64,000 nt of DNA, taken from NCBI GenBank assembly GCA_900321035.1, contig ONUH01000006.1, forward strand, positions 1 through 64,000, read 5' to 3'. Source of the stretch: an uncultured Selenomonadales bacterium. Lineage in GTDB: Bacteria; Bacillota; Negativicutes; Selenomonadales; Selenomonadaceae. Shown here one piece after another: positions 7,206 to 16,323 of the stretch. Position 1 is the stretch's first letter; each line of letters starts with the position of its first letter. The notes below the pieces were generated by a model that did not search any database, was not told where the DNA came from, and saw only the letters and a program-made list of their open reading frames with translations. A program made the position numbers and the translations under genes.

Positions 7206-8654
7206 TCAGGAAAGTTTCGCCGCCGCCTTTTCAATGCGCGCCAAAGATTCCTCTCTGCCCAACAGATACAGCAGTTCCGTGACGCCGCCGGGGGTCACTT
7301 TCTGCCCCGACAGGGCGATACGGAGCGGCCACATAACCGTCCCCAGCTTATAGCCGCTTTCGTCGATATAGCCATGCAGCGCGGCGTCAATCGTCTCCGG
7401 CGTCCACTCCGAAACGGCCTGCAGCGCCTCCTTCGCGGCGGGCAGGATTTGGGCGGCCAGCTCCGGGGTGACTTTGTTCTTCTTGTTCGGGAAGAGGTCC
7501 ACGCCGTATTCCGGCAGCGTGCGGAAAAAGGCAATCATGTCCGCGATCTCGCCGAAACGCGCGACCCGCGTCCGCAGAATCGCGGCGAGATACGGCCATT
7601 TCTTTTTGAGCTCGTCCGTCAGTTCCCCCGCGAAGGGCAGCGCGGCGGCGGCAAATTTCTCGTCGCTCATGGCCTTGAAATATTCGCCGTTGAACCAGTC
7701 CAGCTTCGCGTAATCGAAAACGGCGGGGGACTTGCTCAGTCCTTCAAGCGAGAATACCTTCGCCATTTCCTCCATCGAAAAGATTTCCTGATCGGACTTC
7801 GGGCTCCAGCCCAGGAGCGCCACGTAATTCGTAATCGCCTCCGGCAGATAGCCCGCGGCGACGAGCTCGGCGAAGCTGGTGGCGCCGTGACGCTTCGACA
7901 GCTTCGAGACGGAGCCGTCCTCGTTCTTGCCCATGACGGGCGCCAGATGCACGAAAACCGGCGGCTCCCATCCGAACGCTTCATAAAGCTGCACATGCTT
8001 CGGCGTGGAAGTGATAAACTCCGTGCCGCGAATGACATGGGAAATTCCCATCAAATGGTCGTCGATGACGTTGGCGAAGTTGTACGTCGGCATGCCGTCC
8101 CGCTTCAGGAGCACCTGATCCTCCAGCTCGCTGTTCTCGATGGAAATATTGCCGTGCACGACGTCAAAAAACGTGGTCGTCCCGGTCAGCGGCATTTTTT
8201 GGCGGATGACGTAGGGATCGCCGTTTTTCAGATGACGCTCAATCTCTTCCGGCGCGAGGTCGCGGCAGTGCCTGTCATAGCCGCCGAAGCTCTTTTCCCC
8301 GTCCTTCGCCGCCCCTTCTTCATGAGAGCAGAAGCAGCGGTATGCAAAGCCTTTCTCGATGAGCTCCTCCGCGTATTTCTTGTATATCTCCATGCGCTCG
8401 CTCTGCACATAAGGGCCGCAGTCGCCGCCGACGTCCGGTCCCTCGTCGGGCACGATATGCGCCGCCGCCAGCGTGTCCTGGATGAATTTCACCGCGTCCG
8501 CGACATACCGCGCGCGGTCGGTGTCCTCGATGCGAAGCAGAAAATCGCCGCCCTGCGCCTTCGCGAAAAGATACGCGTAAAGCGCCGTGCGAAGATTGCC
8601 GATGTGCATATACCCCGTCGGGCTCGGGGCGAAACGAGTTCGTACTTTGGCCAA
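7206..8654 (-). CDS. gltX: Glutamyl-tRNA synthetase
   Basis: This is a class I aminoacyl-tRNA synthetase that charges tRNA-Glu, cytosolic. FAPSPTGYMHIGNLRTALY contains the HIGH-type motif and VSKLSKRHGA the KMSKS loop. The anticodon-binding helical domain fills the C-terminal third. The chosen start is a TTG at 8654, because GGAGG lies 8 nt before it and the protein then begins MAKVRTRFAPSP as in the family. An ATG five codons upstream (8669) overlaps that ribosome-binding site and has none of its own. The tRNA-Glu(CUC) gene follows. Whether this enzyme also charges tRNA-Gln (non-discriminating) cannot be judged here. Confidence 0.97.
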   Translation of the reverse strand: MAKVRTRFAPSPTGYMHIGNLRTALYAYLFAKAQGGDFLLRIEDTDRARYVADAVKFIQDTLAAAHIVPDEGPDVGGDCGPYVQSERMEIYKKYAEELIEKGFAYRCFCSHEEGAAKDGEKSFGGYDRHCRDLAPEEIERHLKNGDPYVIRQKMPLTGTTTFFDVVHGNISIENSELEDQVLLKRDGMPTYNFANVIDDHLMGISHVIRGTEFITSTPKHVQLYEAFGWEPPVFVHLAPVMGKNEDGSVSKLSKRHGATSFAELVAAGYLPEAITNYVALLGWSPKSDQEIFSMEEMAKVFSLEGLSKSPAVFDYAKLDWFNGEYFKAMSDEKFAAAALPFAGELTDELKKKWPYLAAILRTRVARFGEIADMIAFFRTLPEYGVDLFPNKKNKVTPELAAQILPAAKEALQAVSEWTPETIDAALHGYIDESGYKLGTVMWPLRIALSGQKVTPGGVTELLYLLGREESLARIEKAAAKLS

Positions 8655-8750
8655 GATCAAAACCTCCATGAAGGAAGCGCCGACGAATGAACGGCTTCCT
8701 TATAAAATCAATTCATATTATTTTACACCAAGGAAAGACGACAGACAAGA

Positions 8751-8786
8751 CAAAAACGAGCCCCGGCGAAAATACCGGAGCTCGTT
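8751..8786 (-). terminator. Terminator after ndh
   Basis: Read on the minus strand, GAGCTCCGG and CCGGGGCTC pair around TATTTTCG and are followed by GTTTTTG. It lies 65 nt downstream of the ndh stop. Confidence 0.75.
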
Positions 8787-8851
8787 CATTTTATGCAATC
8801 GTCGAATACGTCGAGCCGAAACCCTTTCACAAGCCGTCCGGCCTTTCCTCG

Positions 8852-10123
8852 TCAAACGTCCGTCATTTTCGTGTCGCTGATGACGCGGCCGAGCCGCAGG
8901 CCGAACAGGAAATTCCAGAACCATTTATAGGCGACCGTCATGTTCGTATACGTACCCGCGAGGCGCATCAGGTGCACGACCATCCACGCGACCCACGCGA
9001 AAAAGCCTTTCATCTTCATATTGTCCATCGCGACGACGGCGTGGCCGCGGCAAATCGTCGCCATAGCGCCCACGTCCTTGTACGTAAACTCGGAGAGCTT
9101 CGCGGCCGGGTCTTTGATCAGGCGCTTGAGATTCTCCACGCAGGTCTCCGCCTGTTGTGTCGCCACCGGCGCCACCGTCGCCAGCGGGCGGCCGTCCTGC
9201 ACAAAATTCGCGCAGTCGCCGATAGCGAAAATCTCGGGAAAGCCTTTGACCTGAAGCGTTTTCTCCACCACGACGCGCCCCGCACGGTCAGTCTCCGCGC
9301 CAAGATTCTTGACGAAGGAAACGGCCTTGACGCCTGCCGCCCAAATGACGGTTTTCGTCGGGATGACGCTGCCGTCTTTCAGCTTCAGTTCCTCGCCGTC
9401 ATAATCCATGACCTGCGTGGAAACTCGGACGTCAACTTTCCGAATATCCCGAAGCACGCGCATCGTCTCCTGCTGCAGCTCGTCGGGCATCATCGCCAGC
9501 ACATGGTCCATCGCTTCCACCAAAACGACCTTCGTTTCGGAAAAATCAAGGTCGTGGTACTCATAGGCCATGACGCCGTATATCAGCTCGGACAGCGCGC
9601 CCGCGCACTCCACGCCCGTCGGACCGCCGCCGACGCATACGAAAGTCAGCATACGGCGGCGCTCCGCTTCGTCTTCGCACTTCGTGGCCCGCTCGAACAT
9701 CCGCAGAACATGATTGCGGATCGCCACGGCCTCCTGCAGCGTCTTCATGCCGAAGGAATGTTTCGCGACGTTCTCCATGCCGAAGAAATTCGTCATCGCG
9801 CCCGCCGCCAGCACCAAATAATCGTACGACACTTCTCCCTGGTCGGTAATCAGCACCCGGTTCTCGGCGTCGAAATCCTCCGCGTGCGCCATGAAAAAAC
9901 GGACGTTCTTCGTGTTGCGGAAAAACGCGCGAATCGGATATGCGATCTCGTTCTCGTCCAGTTCCGACGTGGAAAGCTGGTACAACAGCGGCTGAAACAC
10001 GTGGAAATTGTTTCTGTCGATAATCGTAACGTCCACCGGCAGCTTCGCCAGCTTCTGCGCCACCTTGACGCCGCCGAAGCCGGCGCCCACGACGACGATA
10101 TGCGGTCTCTTGTTGTCTGTCAT
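8852..10123 (-). CDS. ndh: Type II NADH dehydrogenase (NDH-2 family)
   Basis: NDH-2 is a peripheral membrane flavoprotein that passes electrons from NADH to quinone without pumping. Two Rossmann motifs are visible: VVVGAGFGGVKVAQKL near residue 10 (FAD) and FVCVGGGPTGVECAGAL near residue 160 (NADH). FAIGDCANF marks the second FAD contact. The C-terminal stretch KGFFAWVAWMVVHLMRLAG and the following hydrophobic helix suit membrane attachment. An open frame extends upstream to 10384, but the start at 10123 has AGGGGA 8 nt before it, a promoter upstream, and gives the family's usual length. It implies a quinone pool, which also suits HyaC. Confidence 0.93.
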   Translation of the reverse strand: MTDNKRPHIVVVGAGFGGVKVAQKLAKLPVDVTIIDRNNFHVFQPLLYQLSTSELDENEIAYPIRAFFRNTKNVRFFMAHAEDFDAENRVLITDQGEVSYDYLVLAAGAMTNFFGMENVAKHSFGMKTLQEAVAIRNHVLRMFERATKCEDEAERRRMLTFVCVGGGPTGVECAGALSELIYGVMAYEYHDLDFSETKVVLVEAMDHVLAMMPDELQQETMRVLRDIRKVDVRVSTQVMDYDGEELKLKDGSVIPTKTVIWAAGVKAVSFVKNLGAETDRAGRVVVEKTLQVKGFPEIFAIGDCANFVQDGRPLATVAPVATQQAETCVENLKRLIKDPAAKLSEFTYKDVGAMATICRGHAVVAMDNMKMKGFFAWVAWMVVHLMRLAGTYTNMTVAYKWFWNFLFGLRLGRVISDTKMTDV

Positions 10124-10196
10124 AAAAATCAGTCCCCTACTTGTACAAAGAGCAATGTAATCACGCTCGCCGCCAAGGCGGCGAAAACTGTTGCTA

Positions 10197-10224
10197 AGTA
10201 TATCATATTTATAAGAAAAAGCAA
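10197..10224 (-). promoter_or_regulatory. Probable ndh promoter
   Basis: On the minus strand, TTGCTT and TATACT are 16 nt apart, about 75 nt before the ndh ATG. The leader between contains the perfect hairpin CGCCGCC-TT-GGCGGCG near 10170. Confidence 0.55.
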
Positions 10225-10299
10225 GCAACGCTTCGGAAAATGCTTCGCCGCTCTCCTGCCGCCGGCTGCTCGGTCTTCCGTTCCCATAAGGAGGAACGC

Positions 10300-10333
10300 A
10301 AAAAGCCCCGCGCGCAATCGCTCCCGCGCGGGA
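10300..10333 (-). terminator. Terminator after the hexokinase gene
   Basis: Read on the minus strand, CCCGCGC and GCGCGGG form a GC stem around a 12-nt loop, followed by GCTTTTTG. It is about 40 nt after the hexokinase stop. Confidence 0.8.
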
Positions 10334-10373
10334 CCATCCAACCGAAAGGACATATCTTTTAATGAAAGTATCT

Positions 10374-11636
10374 TTATTTTTCAATCATCGAGGCCGCCAG
10401 CGCCGCGCCGAGAGAAGCGCCGCCCGTGACCTGCCAGACCTGGACGTGCCTGGCGTCGTCGCCTAAGAGCTCCTTCAACGCTTCGTGAAGCGTCGCGCGC
10501 GCCATGGACATGTGCGTGAAGAAGGAACCTTCGACAGCGATATTCTTTCCTTCGTCGTCGCCGGCGCTGCCGACATGACGCAAAATGCCCGCGTACACGG
10601 CCGCTGCGATGCGCGCCGAACGCCGCACGATGGCTTCCGCCAACGCGATGCTCTCCCGGACCTGTTCCTCTGTCAGGGAATCGTTTGCCATGCGCTGCAG
10701 CAGCCCCTGATCGTCTCCCCGGATAATATGATAAATATCCTCGCCCGTCACGGCAGGGAACGTCTCGCCCACGACGTCCCCCAACGCCTGCGAGAAAAGC
10801 GCGCCCACATAGCGTCCCGACACCATCTTTTCCAACAGCTGCGAGCCCGGCTTCTCCGACGCCTTATCCAAAGCCGCGTCATACTCGTTTTGGTCGAACC
10901 AGCCGAAATTGCCCGCTTCCAGATTCATGACCATCGGCGGCTTCGCCCCGCCGAACTTCTCCAAGTAACAGGCGTTGAACCCTGTCGCGTAGATCGAGCC
11001 GATCACCACGTCGTCCCATTGATACGCCGCCGACAGCATCACCGCCACCGTGTCGTTCAGTATCGCCGTCGGCCGCACATTGTTCATCCCGCGCGCCTGC
11101 ATGGCCTCGTTCAGCCGCTCGTTGATCCAATGCCCTTCCACGTCGGGCACCGACAATTCCTTCGTCCAGGAAAGCAGCCGGGCGTCCTTCGGCGACTCCT
11201 GGAAAGCGGGAAAAGAAAACGTATGCCCGAGCCGATACGGCGTCTCACGGTCGCCGCCGATAACCGAATCGACAATCTCGGCGATGAAACCGAAAAGCCC
11301 CTTCGCCGTCTCCCCGCCGTTCGCGTGATTGTACCGCCCCGGAACAATCAGCGGATGCGCCACGCACGCCGACCGCTCGTACTTCCCGCCGCCAAACAGC
11401 CGCACGCGCTCCGCCCTTACGTTCGTTCCGCCGAAATCAAGGGCGATGAAATCCCCCTGCTCGTCCCCCGTCGGCAATCCCAAATAAGACGGCAGCGGGT
11501 TCAGCGTCGACGACTTGTCGCCCGCGATCCCTTTTTCCAGCTCGCTGCGGAAAACTTCCGAAGCGGCAACGAGTTCCTCCGACCCGAAGGAAAAAGCCTC
11601 AATGGCGTTTTTCGCTTTCCGTTCGTTCCACTTCAC
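10374..11636 (-). CDS. Eukaryote-type hexokinase family protein
   Basis: Hexokinase phosphorylates glucose and other hexoses with ATP. The 420-residue sequence follows the eukaryotic hexokinase fold rather than the short bacterial ROK or Glk types. PSYLGLPTGDEQGDFIALDF leads into the phosphate-1 motif LDFGGTNVRAERV (about residue 66). LGHTFSFPAFQ is the sugar-binding signature. AILNDTVAVMLSAAY near residue 195 holds the catalytic Asp. GGASLGAALAAS near the C-terminus is the adenosine-binding loop. Length fits a single hexokinase half as in yeast, slightly short. No other sugar genes adjoin it, so its carbohydrate is not indicated. The family assignment is strong; the preferred hexose is unknown. 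Confidence 0.9.
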   Translation of the reverse strand: MKWNERKAKNAIEAFSFGSEELVAASEVFRSELEKGIAGDKSSTLNPLPSYLGLPTGDEQGDFIALDFGGTNVRAERVRLFGGGKYERSACVAHPLIVPGRYNHANGGETAKGLFGFIAEIVDSVIGGDRETPYRLGHTFSFPAFQESPKDARLLSWTKELSVPDVEGHWINERLNEAMQARGMNNVRPTAILNDTVAVMLSAAYQWDDVVIGSIYATGFNACYLEKFGGAKPPMVMNLEAGNFGWFDQNEYDAALDKASEKPGSQLLEKMVSGRYVGALFSQALGDVVGETFPAVTGEDIYHIIRGDDQGLLQRMANDSLTEEQVRESIALAEAIVRRSARIAAAVYAGILRHVGSAGDDEGKNIAVEGSFFTHMSMARATLHEALKELLGDDARHVQVWQVTGGASLGAALAASMIEK

Positions 11637-11665
11637 AGCCCCATCTCCTCTGCCAAACTGAATGT

Positions 11666-13051
11666 TTATTGCTGCTCCGCAATCGCCGCGTCATCGCCCG
11701 ACGATTCTTCTTCCTCGCCGATCTCCTCATGCTCCTCCGCCAGCTCTTTGCTCAGCCGGATGAGGACCCGGGTGACGCGCACGCCTTCCACTTCCTCGAC
11801 GAAGAACGCGTTGCCGTCCAGCCAGGCGAACTGCCCGACCTTCGGCGGCGTCTCACCCTGCGCATAGACCCAGCCGCCGATGGTATCGACGTTGTCCACG
11901 TCAAGGGAAAGCTCCAATATATCGTTGATCTCGTCGATGGGGAGCTTTGCGTCCACAGAATAAATCAACGGACCGCGGCGCTCCACCACCGGACGCTCCT
12001 CGTCAAACTCGTCCTGAATATCGCCGACGATTTCCTCCACGATGTCCTCGACCGTCACCATGCCCGCCGTGCCGCCGTACTCGTCGACGACGATGGCAAG
12101 CTGCGCGCGGTTCTTTTGCAGCGTCTTCAGCAGCCGCGAAACGGCCATCGTCTCCGGCACGATGAAAGCCTGCCGCGCCATCAGCCGCAGGTTCGGCGTC
12201 TTGCCGCGGCGAAGCGGCTCCATCAAATCCTTGATATGCAGGAACCCGATGATATGATCCTTGTCCTCGCGGCAAATCGGGTAGCGCGTCATCTGCTCCC
12301 GGATCGCCAAATCGACGTTTTCCTGGATGCTCCTCTCCAAATAGAGGCAGACCATGTCCGCCCGCGGAATCATGATATCCCGCACTTCCTTGTCCGAAAA
12401 ATCGAAGACGTTGTCCACGAAGTCAAATTCCGTCTTGTCGATGTAGCCCTTTTTCCGGCTCTCTTCCATCAAGAGACGGATTTCCGTCTCGGAATGAGCG
12501 TCGCCGCCGTCCATGGAAACGTCGATGCCCATGAAGCGGTGGATAATCCAGTTGGCGAAATGATTCAGGAACCAGACGAACGGATACGTCAGCCGCTGAA
12601 AGAGCAGGAGCGGCAGCGACGTCATCAGCAGCATATCCAGCGGGCGCACGATGGAAACGTTCTTCGGCACCAGCTCGCCGAGGATGATATGCGCCGCCGT
12701 GATCAGGGAAAACGCCACGGCAAACGCCGCCGTATCGACGCCCGCGCCGGTCACGCCCACGGCGGCCATCGGCGCCCGCAGAAGCTCCGCCAAAAATGGC
12801 TCGCCGATCCAGCCGAGAGCCAGCGACGCCAGCGTAATGCCAAGCTGCGTCACCGAAAGCGACACGTCCATCTGATCGACGAGGTGCTTCGCGTATTCCG
12901 CGCGCTTGTCCCCCTTCGCGATCAGCTCCTCCAGCTGCGAGAGACGCACCTTGACAATCGTGAACTCCGCCGAAACGAAAAAGCCGTTCAGCGCGATAAA
13001 GATGACAATCAACAAAAAATTTACGACAACTGTAACGCCGTCCAAAAACAA
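11666..13051 (-). CDS. CNNM/CorC (HlyC) family membrane protein with CBS pair
   Basis: The order is as in this family of proposed divalent-metal (Mg2+/Co2+) efflux or regulatory proteins: an N-terminal DUF21 domain (residues about 1-200) with several membrane helices, for example VVVNFLLIVIFIALNGFFVS; a CBS-domain pair (about 215-335), ending with VVDEYGGTAGMVTVEDIVEE; and a C-terminal CorC_HlyC domain from about residue 350. The last 25 residues are strongly acidic. The gene starts 29 nt upstream of the hexokinase gene and may share its transcript, though no functional link is obvious. Older names call these haemolysins, which is probably misleading. Confidence 0.92.
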   Translation of the reverse strand: MFLDGVTVVVNFLLIVIFIALNGFFVSAEFTIVKVRLSQLEELIAKGDKRAEYAKHLVDQMDVSLSVTQLGITLASLALGWIGEPFLAELLRAPMAAVGVTGAGVDTAAFAVAFSLITAAHIILGELVPKNVSIVRPLDMLLMTSLPLLLFQRLTYPFVWFLNHFANWIIHRFMGIDVSMDGGDAHSETEIRLLMEESRKKGYIDKTEFDFVDNVFDFSDKEVRDIMIPRADMVCLYLERSIQENVDLAIREQMTRYPICREDKDHIIGFLHIKDLMEPLRRGKTPNLRLMARQAFIVPETMAVSRLLKTLQKNRAQLAIVVDEYGGTAGMVTVEDIVEEIVGDIQDEFDEERPVVERRGPLIYSVDAKLPIDEINDILELSLDVDNVDTIGGWVYAQGETPPKVGQFAWLDGNAFFVEEVEGVRVTRVLIRLSKELAEEHEEIGEEEESSGDDAAIAEQQ

Positions 13052-13070
13052 AAACCCCCAAAATACTATT

Positions 13071-13211
13071 CTTGCCTTCCCCTCTGGGGAAGGTGGCAGC
13101 CCGAAGGGCTGACGGATGAGGTCTCGCGACGTAAGACTGTTAGAAGCGCAGCTTTTTTGGAAACCTCACCCACCGCCTGCGGCGGTCCCCCCTCCCCATA
13201 GGGGAGGGCAA
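13071..13211. repeat. Palindromic intergenic repeat A, copy 1
   Basis: The unit starts CTTGCCTTCCCC and ends GGGGAGGGCAAT, near-inverted termini. Each end carries hairpins: AGCCC-GAA-GGGCT after the left end and ACCGCC-TGC-GGCGGT before the right end, with GGATGAGGT and ACCTCACCCACC facing each other. The centre is variable. It fills the gap between the topB 3' end and the CorC-family gene. No gene lies in 13052-13256. Confidence 0.8.
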
Positions 13212-13256
13212 TGTATGATACTTTTATATCAATTTTATTTTATAACGAACTCGGCT

Positions 13257-15686
13257 TTACGGCAAGACGGGCCTCCCGTTTGCGTCGTCGTACGTCGCCG
13301 TGCAGGAAGGATAATTCGAGCAGCCCCAGAAACCGCCGTTTTTCCCGCGCACGAAACGAAGAGAACCTTCCTTGCAGTGCGGACAGAGGAACTTGCTCTT
13401 CCTCTCCGGCGTCCCCATGCGCTCCATCGGCGCAGCAGAATATTTCGGCTTGTCGCCCCATCTCGGACGCGCCTGCGGCGAAGCCGGCCGTCCCCCGTAA
13501 GAGCTGACGGAAAGGTTCGGCTGATACTCGGCGAGGAACGCCGCCATCTCCTCCTCGCTGAGTCCCGGCGCGCTGCTTTGCCAATCGCTTTGCGAAACGC
13601 TTTTCCGGGGATTCGGCGCGGACGGCGCGCGAAAATCGTCGGACGACACCGTGCGCGGCGCGCCCGCCCGGGCCGAAACCCGGGACAGATCCGGCTTCCC
13701 TTCCCGATCCGGCGCGGTCATCCGGCAGCGCGGAAAATTCGTGCAGCCCCAGAACGCGCCGTTTTTCCCCTGCTTCTTCGTCAGCACGCCCCGTCCGCAG
13801 CGCGGGCATTTCGTCTCTTCTTCCGCCGCCGGAAGCACGGCCGTTGCCGCCGCGCCGCAAAGAGCGCGGGTGAACGCGATCTGCTCGTCCAGGAACGCGT
13901 CGAGCGTTCCCTCGCCCTCCGCCATCGCGTGGAGCGCGTCCTCCCACACGGCGGTCTTGTCGGGATACGTCATATCCTCCGGCAGCGAATCGACGAGAAA
14001 CTCCGCCGCCGCCGTCGGCGTCAGCACCTTTTTCTTCCCCGCCGCCTGCAAAAACCGTCGCCGGATCAAATCGTCGATAATCGTCGCCCGCGTCGCCTCA
14101 GTGCCGATGCCCGACACCGCGCGCAGCGTCTTCTTCGCCGCCTCGTCCCGCACGAATTTGTGGATGTCCTTCATCGCCGCCAATAGCGTGGATGGCGTAA
14201 ACCGCTGGGGCGGCTTCGTTTCCTTCTCCGCAAGTTTTCCCGACTGCCACGCCGCCGCGTCCTTTTTCTTCATCGCTGGAAGCTCTCCGCTTTCCTCGTT
14301 CTCCTCGCCCTCGGGCTTCTCGGCGTTCTTGCCCGCGTAAAGCGCTTTCCATCCCGCATCGCGCACCACGCGGCCGCTGGCCGTGAACCGCTCCCCGGCG
14401 AAAGAAATCTCCACCTTCGTCTGGTCATAAACGTGCACGGGATAAAACTGGGCAAGATACGCCTGCGCGATCAGGAAATAAATATTCCGCTGCATCGGCG
14501 TCAGCGTATCCAGCTTCACCTTCACCGTCGTCGGGATGATTGCGTGGTGCGCGGTAATCTTCTTGTCGTTCCACGCGCGGCTCTTGACCTTCGCGTCCGC
14601 GCCGCCCGCCCATGCCGCCAGCTGTTCATCGCCCGTCTGCGCCAAATTGGCGAGAATCGTCCCCGCCGCGCGGAACTGGTTCGTCGGCAAATACTCGCAG
14701 TCCGAACGCGGATAGGTCGTCAGCTTCCGCTCGTAAAGCTGCTGCGCCGTGTCGAGGACCTGCTGCGGCTCGTAGCCGAACCGTTTGCCCGCCAGGACCT
14801 GAAGCGTCGAGAGCGCGAACGGGAGCCGCTGGGGCTCTTCTTTTTTTGCTTTCTTGTAATCGACGACGACGCCCTGTTCTCCCGCATCCTTCGCCGCCGA
14901 AAACGCCGCCAGCTTTTCCTCCGCCGCGTCCCTGTCCACGAGCCGCCCTTCGCTGTCGAGGCCGCGCTGCTCCTCCGAGGGCTTCCACGCCGCCGCGAAG
15001 TTTCCGTTTTTATGCGCGAACTCCGCCTTGATCGAATAATGCTTGACAGGATGGAAATCCTTGATTTCCCGCTCCCGCCGCACCACGAGGGCCAGCGTCG
15101 GCGTCTTGACCCGTCCGATGGGCAGCACCGTTTTTCGTCCCGCACGCCGCGCCGCCAACGTATAAGCGCGGGAAAGATTCATGCCGATCAGCCAATCCGC
15201 CCGGGCGCGGGCCAGCGCCGACATTTTCAGCGGCGCGAAATCCCGGTTGTCGCGAAGGTCGGCCAGGGCCTCCTTCACGCTCTTCTCGTCGAGCGCGTTC
15301 AAAAGCAGCCGCTTCACCGGCTTTTTGTTGCCGACGAAGTCCAGCACCTCGTCCACTAATAGCTGCCCCTCCCGATCCGGGTCGCCCGCGTGGACGATCT
15401 CGTCGGCCTTCGCGATCAGATTCTTCACGATCCCGAACTGCTGCGCGCTGGATTCGGAAATAATCAGCTTCCACGTCTCCGGCACGATAGGCAGCACGTT
15501 CTCCGTCCATTTTTTATAGGCCGCGTCGTACTCCTCCGGCTCCGCCTGCCGCAGGATGTGGCCGTAACACCAGGTCACGATGCCTTCCGCCGTCTCGATG
15601 AAGCCGTTGCCGCTCCGCGCCGGCCCTTTCAGGCATTTCGCGATCTCGCGGCCCATGCTCGGCTTCTCCGCGATATATAAACGCAT
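13257..15686 (-). CDS. topB: DNA topoisomerase III
   Basis: This is a type IA topoisomerase that decatenates and relaxes single-strand-containing DNA. The TOPRIM domain starts RLYIAEKPSMGREIAKCLKG and includes the acidic HAGDPDREGQLL. The catalytic Tyr lies in TTYPRSDCEYLP near residue 320. Two C-terminal zinc-finger-like modules follow: CPRCGRGVLTKK...GCTNFPRC and CPHCKEGSLRF...GCSNYPSC. A Ser/Pro-rich linker separates them. The start at 15686 gives the canonical MRLYIAEKPS and follows AGGGATGG; a longer frame upstream has no support. At about 809 residues it is a long TopB, owing to the two finger modules. Confidence 0.95.
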   Translation of the reverse strand: MRLYIAEKPSMGREIAKCLKGPARSGNGFIETAEGIVTWCYGHILRQAEPEEYDAAYKKWTENVLPIVPETWKLIISESSAQQFGIVKNLIAKADEIVHAGDPDREGQLLVDEVLDFVGNKKPVKRLLLNALDEKSVKEALADLRDNRDFAPLKMSALARARADWLIGMNLSRAYTLAARRAGRKTVLPIGRVKTPTLALVVRREREIKDFHPVKHYSIKAEFAHKNGNFAAAWKPSEEQRGLDSEGRLVDRDAAEEKLAAFSAAKDAGEQGVVVDYKKAKKEEPQRLPFALSTLQVLAGKRFGYEPQQVLDTAQQLYERKLTTYPRSDCEYLPTNQFRAAGTILANLAQTGDEQLAAWAGGADAKVKSRAWNDKKITAHHAIIPTTVKVKLDTLTPMQRNIYFLIAQAYLAQFYPVHVYDQTKVEISFAGERFTASGRVVRDAGWKALYAGKNAEKPEGEENEESGELPAMKKKDAAAWQSGKLAEKETKPPQRFTPSTLLAAMKDIHKFVRDEAAKKTLRAVSGIGTEATRATIIDDLIRRRFLQAAGKKKVLTPTAAAEFLVDSLPEDMTYPDKTAVWEDALHAMAEGEGTLDAFLDEQIAFTRALCGAAATAVLPAAEEETKCPRCGRGVLTKKQGKNGAFWGCTNFPRCRMTAPDREGKPDLSRVSARAGAPRTVSSDDFRAPSAPNPRKSVSQSDWQSSAPGLSEEEMAAFLAEYQPNLSVSSYGGRPASPQARPRWGDKPKYSAAPMERMGTPERKSKFLCPHCKEGSLRFVRGKNGGFWGCSNYPSCTATYDDANGRPVLP

Positions 15687-15895
15687 TTTCTCACCATCCC
15701 TAAGGAAACATGACCACGTCAAGCCGTAACCCTGCCAAGGTTTTTTCAGTGTTTCCCTAAGATTATACCATGCAACGCAAACAAAAAACTACCATTCCAA
15801 AAAGAAGCAAAGAGATTCCTCAATGATTTCTTTACAAATCGCCGCCAAACGGATAAAATTTTCATATAGATGAAGCAGGCAGGAGCGTGAGAAAG

Positions 15896-16276
15896 ATGGC
15901 GGAAGATAAAAAGGAACTCCTCATCGTGGACGACGACGAGTCGTACCTGAAGCTGATCAAGAAATGGATGAGCGACGCCTACAAAGCGACGGCGGTGAAG
16001 TCCGGCGTCCAGGCTTTGAAATTCCTCGAAGGCCACAGGCCGGACCTCGTCCTGCTGGATTTCGAGATGCCGGAGCTTAACGGCGGCGACGTCCTGCAAA
16101 AGATGCGGGAAAAGCCGGAGACGGCGGACATTCCCGTATTCTTCCTGACGGGCAACGCCGACCCCGAATTCCTCGAGAAAATCGCGGAGCTGGACCCCGA
16201 CGGCTATCTTTTGAAAACCATGCGGCGGAGCGAGATTGTCTCCGCCGTGGATGTGTTTTTCGCGAAAACGCCTTGA
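15896..16276 (+). CDS. Stand-alone response-regulator receiver (CheY-like)
   Basis: The 126-residue protein is a single REC domain with no output domain. LLIVDDDESYLKL supplies the acidic pocket, LLDFEMPELNG the phosphoacceptor Asp, FFLTGN the switch Thr, and GYLLKT the conserved Lys. The start ATG at 15896 is 10 nt after AGGAG; the upstream GTG abuts that site and is unlikely. It lies just before the hybrid kinase gene and probably shares its transcript. It may act as a phosphate shuttle or by protein contact with a partner not seen here. Confidence 0.9.
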   Translation: MAEDKKELLIVDDDESYLKLIKKWMSDAYKATAVKSGVQALKFLEGHRPDLVLLDFEMPELNGGDVLQKMREKPETADIPVFFLTGNADPEFLEKIAELDPDGYLLKTMRRSEIVSAVDVFFAKTP

Positions 16277-16323
16277 TTTCATAATCGTATTATTTGCTTT
16301 TGTCCGCAAAGGAAGTGATCCGT

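Noticed and set aside
7185-8690. 501-residue frame antisense to gltX
   Set aside because: Composition is that of a reverse-complement shadow (Arg, His and Leu excess) and it includes the antisense of conserved synthetase motifs.
8852-10384. NDH-2 gene starting at 10384
   Set aside because: The 87 extra residues have no family similarity, overlap a terminator and the ndh promoter, and lack a ribosome-binding site; the ATG at 10123 has one.
13116-15680. Large open frames on the plus strand opposite topB (for example 13116-14186 and 14433-15359)
   Set aside because: Arg/His-rich translations without domains, fully antisense to a well-supported topB; typical shadows in GC-rich DNA. The same applies to long antisense frames opposite gltX, ndh, hyaB and znuA.
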